64,000 nt of DNA from NCBI GenBank assembly GCA_022447275.1, contig JAKVBK010000004.1, forward strand, positions 1 through 64,000, written 5' to 3'. Origin of the DNA: Oceanicola sp. (GTDB taxonomy: Bacteria; Pseudomonadota; Alphaproteobacteria; Rhodobacterales; Rhodobacteraceae). The translations under genes and the position numbers were made by a program. This document shows positions 59,487 through 64,000 of this stretch, piece after piece (the stretch's first letter is position 1; the number at the start of each line of letters is the position of its first letter). A model generated the notes under the pieces. The model was given only the letters and a program-made list of their open reading frames with translations. It was not told where the DNA came from and made no database searches.

Positions 59487-61952
59487 TCACTGTGCGGGCT
59501 GCAACTGCGTGATGCCAACAGCGCCCGCGCGGGCAAGGTCCGGGTCGAGCGTCATCGGGATGTACTCTCCGCGCCGCCAGAATTGGCCAAGATCATCATA
59601 GTGGCGGGACAGCGGATGCCCGGATTGGCCGGTAGATGTCACGAAAACCGAACTGTCGGGATCCGCAAAATCATAGACCCCACGGTAGGCGGCGGCGTGG
59701 ACGTTGTGAAACGGGTCCGGCATCTCGCCGGATGTTTTGGCCCGCTGCAGCGTGTGATCGCCCCCGGATGTGCTTTGGCGGATATTGACCAGCCATTTCA
59801 ACACCGGCACGTCGCCTAAAACAGCATGATCATGGCGGGCCACATGGGCATCGCCCCAACGCAGCGACTCGGGCGTTCCGCCATAGGTTTCCTGAAGCCA
59901 GATCAGCGCTTCGTCCAAGGCAATGCGGGCAATATCCACGCAGCTCTCGGGCTGGGTTGACTGGCGGATGTCACACCACGCCGACGCCCCATCTACGTCT
60001 TTGAAGACGCGTTCTATGAAGATCGGGTCCGGATGGGAGAACCGATCAGCCAAGGGGCCAAGATCATCGCGGATCAGTTTTTGCTGCAATTGGCGCAACC
60101 ATGCAGCATAGATCAAAGGCTCGGGCAGGTGCTCGTTCATCTGGCCCGTCCATTCCGCCAGCAATTCCAGGGCGCGCTTGCGCCGATCTTCCAACGAGCC
60201 GGGCGGCACCGCTTCGCCCGTATACCAGAGATCCTGCGCGATCAGGGGCAGCAAATTGCGGGCGGCCATTGAGACGGTATCCAGTTGCGCGCCGATAAAG
60301 CTTTCGCGGGTGTGCACTTCACGATCCTGCATCAGCCGGGTCCAGCGTTGGATGCGTTGCGTGTCGCCCCACACATAGCTGAGATGATTGGGAAAGGGCG
60401 CATCCACTGTCTGGTTGTTGGTGTTGCCAAGCAGGCCTGATTCCGGATCAACAAACCGGGGCATGCGTGCGCTGTCTTGCACGCCGCGCCAGCGATTTTC
60501 TTCCTTCCAACCCAGCGATGGCATCCGGCCCTGGCTTTCATGCTCTGGGGTGCGGTCGGGGATTGCGCCCACGACAGCCATCGCCACGCGATCCGGGCTT
60601 GCCAGTGTCACATTGATGGTGGGAACTACGAATTCGCGCATGAATTCAATGCCCTTGTCAATGTCATGGGATGTCATCAGCGCCATGCCGGCAGAGGCCG
60701 ATCGGTCCGCGCGGGAAAAGGCTGTCCAGGAAATGGCGGCCACATGACCGGGGGGGGTCACGGTTGCCAACTGGTAATGGGAGCCGGGCAGCACCGGGCC
60801 ATTTTCCGTGCTGCGCAGGGTGATCGTGACGGGCGCGGCATCCTTGATCGAGATGATCTCGCGTCGGCTCTCAAAGGGCACCCAGCCCCGCGGTGTGCGA
60901 TACTCCTCGGGGTTGGCGGGATTGAGCTCCTCCATGTGGATGTCCTGATTGTCCATGTAGGAGGACGTCACCCCCCAGCCCAAACGTTCGGACCGGCCCG
61001 CCAGCACCAACGGAAGGCCCGGGATCGTGGCCCCGATGACACCGCCAGTTTCAAGCTCCAGCCGCGCCAGATACCAGATTGTGGGCGCGGACAGTCCCAG
61101 ATGCGGATCATGGGCCAGCAGGCTTGCCCCGGCAGCAGAGCGCTCTGGGGCAGCCGCCCAGGCATTCGATGCGCCGACAAAAGGCAGCTGTTGTACCGGA
61201 TCCAGCGGATCGCGCGCGGGCAGGGGCCCAGCGGCCATTTGCGGCGCGCCTTCGGGGAACAAACTTGAATATTCGGGAAGTTCCACAATCGGCGCCCCGG
61301 TCGGATCCGGAAGAATGTCCACAAGACGTTCAGGGGGAACGGCCAACGCCACCTGCGCCCGCAGCACCTCTGCTTGAATATGCCCGCTCAGCTGCAGTTC
61401 CATCATTTTCAGCACTGCGAGGCTGTCCGCAGGCCGCCACGGCGTCAGATCCGGGCTGAACAGGAAAAATTCTGGGGCCCCTCGGCCAAGGGCCTCTGCA
61501 TTCACGGTCGCAATCCAGGCATTCACCCCGTCGGAGTAGGCTTCGAGCGCGGCAAGGGTGTAGGGATCTTGTACCGATACGGATGCGGCGGCCGCTCCAT
61601 AGAGGTCAAACCTGCGCAGCAACTCGTCTGTTTTCACGGTGCGCGCGCCGAACATTTCCGACAAGCGCCCCTGTGCGGCCCGACGCATCATCGTCATTTG
61701 CCACAGCCTGTCCTGGGCATGGGCAACACCCAGCCCGAAAAACACATCGCTATCTGCCTCGGCAAAGATATGGGGCACATTGTGCGTATCGCGCACGATC
61801 TCAACCGGGCCCTGCAAGCCATCAAGCTGCCAGGTTGCGTTGTAGTCGGGCAGGGAACGGGTGCCCAAGTACCAAACCGCCACCACGGCCACACCCGCCA
61901 GAACGGCAAGTGCGGTAAAAAGACGAACCAGCCACGTGAAGATCAATGCCAT
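59487..61952 (-). CDS. Penicillin acylase (G/V) family hydrolase
   Basis: Ntn-hydrolase precursor of 821 residues that is exported, cleaved into alpha and beta chains and cuts amide bonds of acylated amines, for example penicillins, acyl-homoserine lactones or other N-acyl compounds. An N-terminal signal anchor (F-T-A-L-A-V-L-A-G-V-A-V-V-A-V-W) is followed by the alpha chain; the beta-chain nucleophile serine is in F-V-G-A-S-N-A-W near residue 260, with the usual H-D-P-H-L-G downstream. The substrate is unknown. Its start lies about 90 bases from that of the divergent dehydrogenase. Confidence 0.9.
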   Translation of the reverse strand: MALIFTWLVRLFTALAVLAGVAVVAVWYLGTRSLPDYNATWQLDGLQGPVEIVRDTHNVPHIFAEADSDVFFGLGVAHAQDRLWQMTMMRRAAQGRLSEMFGARTVKTDELLRRFDLYGAAAASVSVQDPYTLAALEAYSDGVNAWIATVNAEALGRGAPEFFLFSPDLTPWRPADSLAVLKMMELQLSGHIQAEVLRAQVALAVPPERLVDILPDPTGAPIVELPEYSSLFPEGAPQMAAGPLPARDPLDPVQQLPFVGASNAWAAAPERSAAGASLLAHDPHLGLSAPTIWYLARLELETGGVIGATIPGLPLVLAGRSERLGWGVTSSYMDNQDIHMEELNPANPEEYRTPRGWVPFESRREIISIKDAAPVTITLRSTENGPVLPGSHYQLATVTPPGHVAAISWTAFSRADRSASAGMALMTSHDIDKGIEFMREFVVPTINVTLASPDRVAMAVVGAIPDRTPEHESQGRMPSLGWKEENRWRGVQDSARMPRFVDPESGLLGNTNNQTVDAPFPNHLSYVWGDTQRIQRWTRLMQDREVHTRESFIGAQLDTVSMAARNLLPLIAQDLWYTGEAVPPGSLEDRRKRALELLAEWTGQMNEHLPEPLIYAAWLRQLQQKLIRDDLGPLADRFSHPDPIFIERVFKDVDGASAWCDIRQSTQPESCVDIARIALDEALIWLQETYGGTPESLRWGDAHVARHDHAVLGDVPVLKWLVNIRQSTSGGDHTLQRAKTSGEMPDPFHNVHAAAYRGVYDFADPDSSVFVTSTGQSGHPLSRHYDDLGQFWRRGEYIPMTLDPDLARAGAVGITQLQPAQ

Positions 61953-62041
61953 GGAAGTGCTTTCGGTTGACGCATGCCTCTCTTCGGTTAGTTACCCATC
62001 AGCACAAGTGCAAGCAAGACGCGGACAAGACGAGGGACGCA

Positions 62042-62917
62042 ATGGCAAAAGTCGCATTTTTGGGCCTAGGAGTGATGGGGTTCCCGATGGCGGGATATCT
62101 CGCCAAGGCAGGTCACGATGTAACGGTTTATAACCGCACATTTTCCAAGGCAGAGGCCTGGGTGGACACCTATGGTGGCACAGCAGCCCGCACCCCGGCA
62201 GAAGCGGCCGAGGGTGCCGCGTTCGTGATGGCCTGTGTGGGCAATGACGATGACCTCAGGTCAGTCTGCCTGGGCGAAACCGGCGCATTTGCGACGATGG
62301 CCTCGGGCGCCATTTTTGTAGATCACACAACCGTTTCGGCGGCTGTCACGCGTGAGCTTTACGCGCTTGGCGCGGAGTCTGGCATTGCCTTCGTGGACGC
62401 GCCTGTATCCGGCGGGCAGGCCGGGGCTGAAAACGGCCAGCTTGTTGTGATGTGCGGCGGCGATGCCGCGCCCTATGCGCAGGCACTGCCGTTGATCGAA
62501 AGCTATGCCAAGCTGTGCAAGCGCCTTGGGGACAGCGGTGCCGGCCAGCTGACCAAGATGGTCAACCAGATCTGCATCGCCGGGCTTGTTCAGGGCTTGT
62601 CAGAAGGGCTGCACTTTGCCCAAAAGGCCGGTCTTGACGGACGCGAGGTTGTGTCGGTGATCGGGGGCGGCGCTGCGGGCAGTTGGCAGATGGTCAACCG
62701 CTACGAAACCATGCTCGATGACGCCTTTGAACATGGGTTTGCAGTGGATTGGATGCGCAAGGATCTGGGCATCTGTCTGGCGACCGCCGAGGAAACCGGC
62801 GCCTCCCTGCCAGTGACAGCGCTGGTCGATCAATTCTACAAGGATGTGCAGAAGCTTGGGGGCGGGCGCTGGGATACGTCTTCCCTGATCAAACGCCTCA
62901 ACGCGATCGACAGCTAA
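62042..62917 (+). CDS. NAD(P)-dependent beta-hydroxyacid dehydrogenase (3-hydroxyisobutyrate dehydrogenase family)
   Basis: A 291-residue oxidoreductase. The dinucleotide motif G-L-G-V-M-G-F-P-M-A is at the N terminus, the substrate motif D-A-P-V-S-G-G-Q-A-G-A at about 120, and the catalytic lysine in K-M-V-N-Q. The family includes 3-hydroxyisobutyrate, tartronate-semialdehyde and gamma-hydroxybutyrate dehydrogenases and short-chain glyoxylate reductases; which of these applies is not decidable. ATG 62042 has a GAGGG ribosome-binding site; an earlier in-frame start overlaps the opposite gene. Confidence 0.88.
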   Translation: MAKVAFLGLGVMGFPMAGYLAKAGHDVTVYNRTFSKAEAWVDTYGGTAARTPAEAAEGAAFVMACVGNDDDLRSVCLGETGAFATMASGAIFVDHTTVSAAVTRELYALGAESGIAFVDAPVSGGQAGAENGQLVVMCGGDAAPYAQALPLIESYAKLCKRLGDSGAGQLTKMVNQICIAGLVQGLSEGLHFAQKAGLDGREVVSVIGGGAAGSWQMVNRYETMLDDAFEHGFAVDWMRKDLGICLATAEETGASLPVTALVDQFYKDVQKLGGGRWDTSSLIKRLNAIDS

Positions 62918-62946
62918 CGTTCAGGGCGGATATCCGCGCACAGACC

Positions 62947-62980
62947 AAGGCCGCATCCGGTTCCGGATTGCGGCCTTTTT
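62947..62980 (+). terminator. Rho-independent terminator after the dehydrogenase
   Basis: AAGGCCGCA (62947-62955) followed by TCCGG pairs with CCGGA, a bulged T and TGCGGCCTT (62969-62977) around a two-base TT loop; a T run follows. It lies 30 bases after the stop codon. Confidence 0.9.
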
Positions 62981-63106
62981 CATGCGGTTTCTGGTTTGTT
63001 TGCCATCGCTTGAGCGCGGGTGTTTACCAATCTGCCACGCTCTGTCACGCGCACGCGACGAGTGCTGGACTTTTGCAGGTAGGTTGCTGTACCCACGCGC
63101 TGGGGG

Positions 63107-63120
63107 TGTTACCGCTAACA
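63107..63120. promoter_or_regulatory. LacI/GntR-type operator upstream of zwf
   Basis: TGTTACCGCTAACA is a near-perfect palindrome (TGTTA-N4-TAACA with central CCGC) that closely resembles the operator of E. coli GntR and other LacI-family sugar regulators. It lies 70 bases before the zwf start. This suggests control of the Entner-Doudoroff route by a LacI-type repressor encoded elsewhere. Confidence 0.55.
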
Positions 63121-63189
63121 ATTTTGCGTGGTGCGGAAGATGTGGCAGACACACCTCGACAGAACGGCAATAAGCAAGAGGCGCCGCAG

Positions 63190-64000
63190 ATGGTTTCGCG
63201 CGTAATTCCAGTTGAGCCCTTTGACCTCGTGATTTTCGGGGCCACTGGGGATCTTGCCCGGCGTAAAATCCTGCCGGGATTGTTTCGCCGTTTTGCGTCC
63301 GGCCAGATGCCGGAAGAGGCACGCATTATCGGCGCTGCCCGCAGCGCAATGGACACCGACAGCTTTCGCCAAATCATTCGCGACGCGTTGCAAGAGTTCA
63401 TGCCTTCTTCGGCGAAAACCCCTGATCTTGTGGACACCTTCCTGGAGCGCCTGGCCTATGTGACGGTTGATGCAATGGGCAGCGCGGGTTGGGAAGAATT
63501 GGCCGGCCTTGTGCGCAAAGATGTGGTCAATGCGTTCTACTTCTCCGTTGCGCCCAGTCTCTTCGGCGCGCTCGCAGAACGCCTGCACAGTTTTGGCATC
63601 GCCCATGACAATACCCGCATCGTTGTCGAAAAACCCTTTGGCCATGACCTGAAAACCGCTCAAGCCCTCAATAACAGCCTCGCCGCGCATTTCACTGAAA
63701 AGCAGATCTACCGGATCGACCATTACCTGGGCAAAGAAACCGTGCAGAACCTGATGGCGATCCGCTTCGGGAACATGCTGTTTGAGCCACTTTGGAACGC
63801 TCAATTCGTGGATCACATTCAGATCACCGTGGCCGAAACCGTCGGCGTTGGGGGGCGGGGCAGCTATTATGACCAGTCAGGCGCGATGCGGGATATGGTC
63901 CAAAACCATCTGATGCAGCTTTTGTGTCTGATCGCGATGGAGCCGCCCTCGCGGTTTGAGCCGGATGCGGTGCGCGACGAAAAGCTCAAGGTCATCCGCG
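63190..64000 (+). CDS. zwf: Glucose-6-phosphate 1-dehydrogenase (5' part)
   Basis: Oxidises glucose 6-phosphate to 6-phosphogluconolactone with NADP, feeding the Entner-Doudoroff and pentose phosphate routes. The first 270 codons are present and the gene runs off the window. The N-terminal motif is G-A-T-G-D-L-A-R-R-K, and the active-site histidine is in R-I-D-H-Y-L-G-K-E near residue 180. The ATG at 63190 follows AAGAGG. In this family the gene usually begins a zwf-pgl-edd type operon; the LacI-type operator upstream fits sugar-responsive control. Confidence 0.95.
   Translation, partial: MVSRVIPVEPFDLVIFGATGDLARRKILPGLFRRFASGQMPEEARIIGAARSAMDTDSFRQIIRDALQEFMPSSAKTPDLVDTFLERLAYVTVDAMGSAGWEELAGLVRKDVVNAFYFSVAPSLFGALAERLHSFGIAHDNTRIVVEKPFGHDLKTAQALNNSLAAHFTEKQIYRIDHYLGKETVQNLMAIRFGNMLFEPLWNAQFVDHIQITVAETVGVGGRGSYYDQSGAMRDMVQNHLMQLLCLIAMEPPSRFEPDAVRDEKLKVIR

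Overview
The window reads as a chromosomal segment of a marine-type alphaproteobacterium of the family Rhodobacteraceae (Roseobacter group). The evidence is the family-typical gene order dusB-ntrB-ntrC-ntrY-ntrX-trkA-trkH-hfq-hflX, a bifunctional ispDF, a ctrA gene next to an SciP-type gene, NtrC and NtrX proteins without the GAFTGA loop, a single-cysteine DksA, a GTTC-N7-GTTC LexA operator, and high GC with Rhodobacteraceae-like proteins throughout. I see no rRNA, tRNA, CRISPR array, insertion sequence, prophage or plasmid signature. Almost all of the window is core genome; I based this on reading alone and made no database comparison.

Layout. 1-6207: the start of an apparently frameshifted secreted-protein gene, then an oligopeptide/nickel-type ABC importer (substrate-binding protein and two permeases, no ATPase genes) and an AraC-type regulator. 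6358-7245: miaA on the minus strand. 7321-19986: a long plus-strand cell-envelope and translation cluster: pyrH, frr, uppS, cdsA, dxr, rseP, a 49-residue membrane ORF, bamA, skp/ompH, fabZ, lpxA, lpxI, lpxB. It supplies isoprenoid precursor, undecaprenyl carrier, phospholipid and lipid A steps together with outer-membrane protein assembly. 20052-22475: mnmA (minus), then the cell-cycle pair sciP and ctrA. 22684-27435: ligA and recG, followed by a small SOS-type locus with a 39-residue membrane protein. 27513-35345: an Fe-S scaffold-like protein, hisI, gluQ, a methyltransferase, trmFO, a membrane protein of unknown function and gyrA. 35577-45054: usg, an EamA transporter, a Fur/Mur regulator, a MoxR ATPase, dksA, an FAD monooxygenase, a SYLF lipoprotein, hemB, a four-helix membrane protein, two c-type cytochromes, hpt and a COQ10-type protein. 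45063-59448: the divergent ispDF-pgpA-cinA operon and the dusB/ntr/trk/hfq/hflX cluster, which links nitrogen control, potassium uptake and small-RNA regulation. 59487-64000: a penicillin acylase family hydrolase, a hydroxyisobutyrate-dehydrogenase-like enzyme and the first part of zwf behind a LacI-type operator.

The most interesting non-obvious item is at 27040-27435. A LexA box GTTC-N7-GTTC lies just downstream of a TTGACT promoter element. A 39-codon single-membrane-helix ORF with a good ribosome-binding site follows, and a strong terminator closes the unit. The architecture recalls the SOS-induced division inhibitor SidA of Caulobacter, but the protein itself is not one I recognise. Other points worth attention are a probable CTG start for hflX overlapping the hfq stop codon, a one-base homopolymer frameshift in the leftmost gene, a scaffold protein lacking the third cluster-ligand cysteine, and small membrane ORFs that automatic gene calling is likely to miss.
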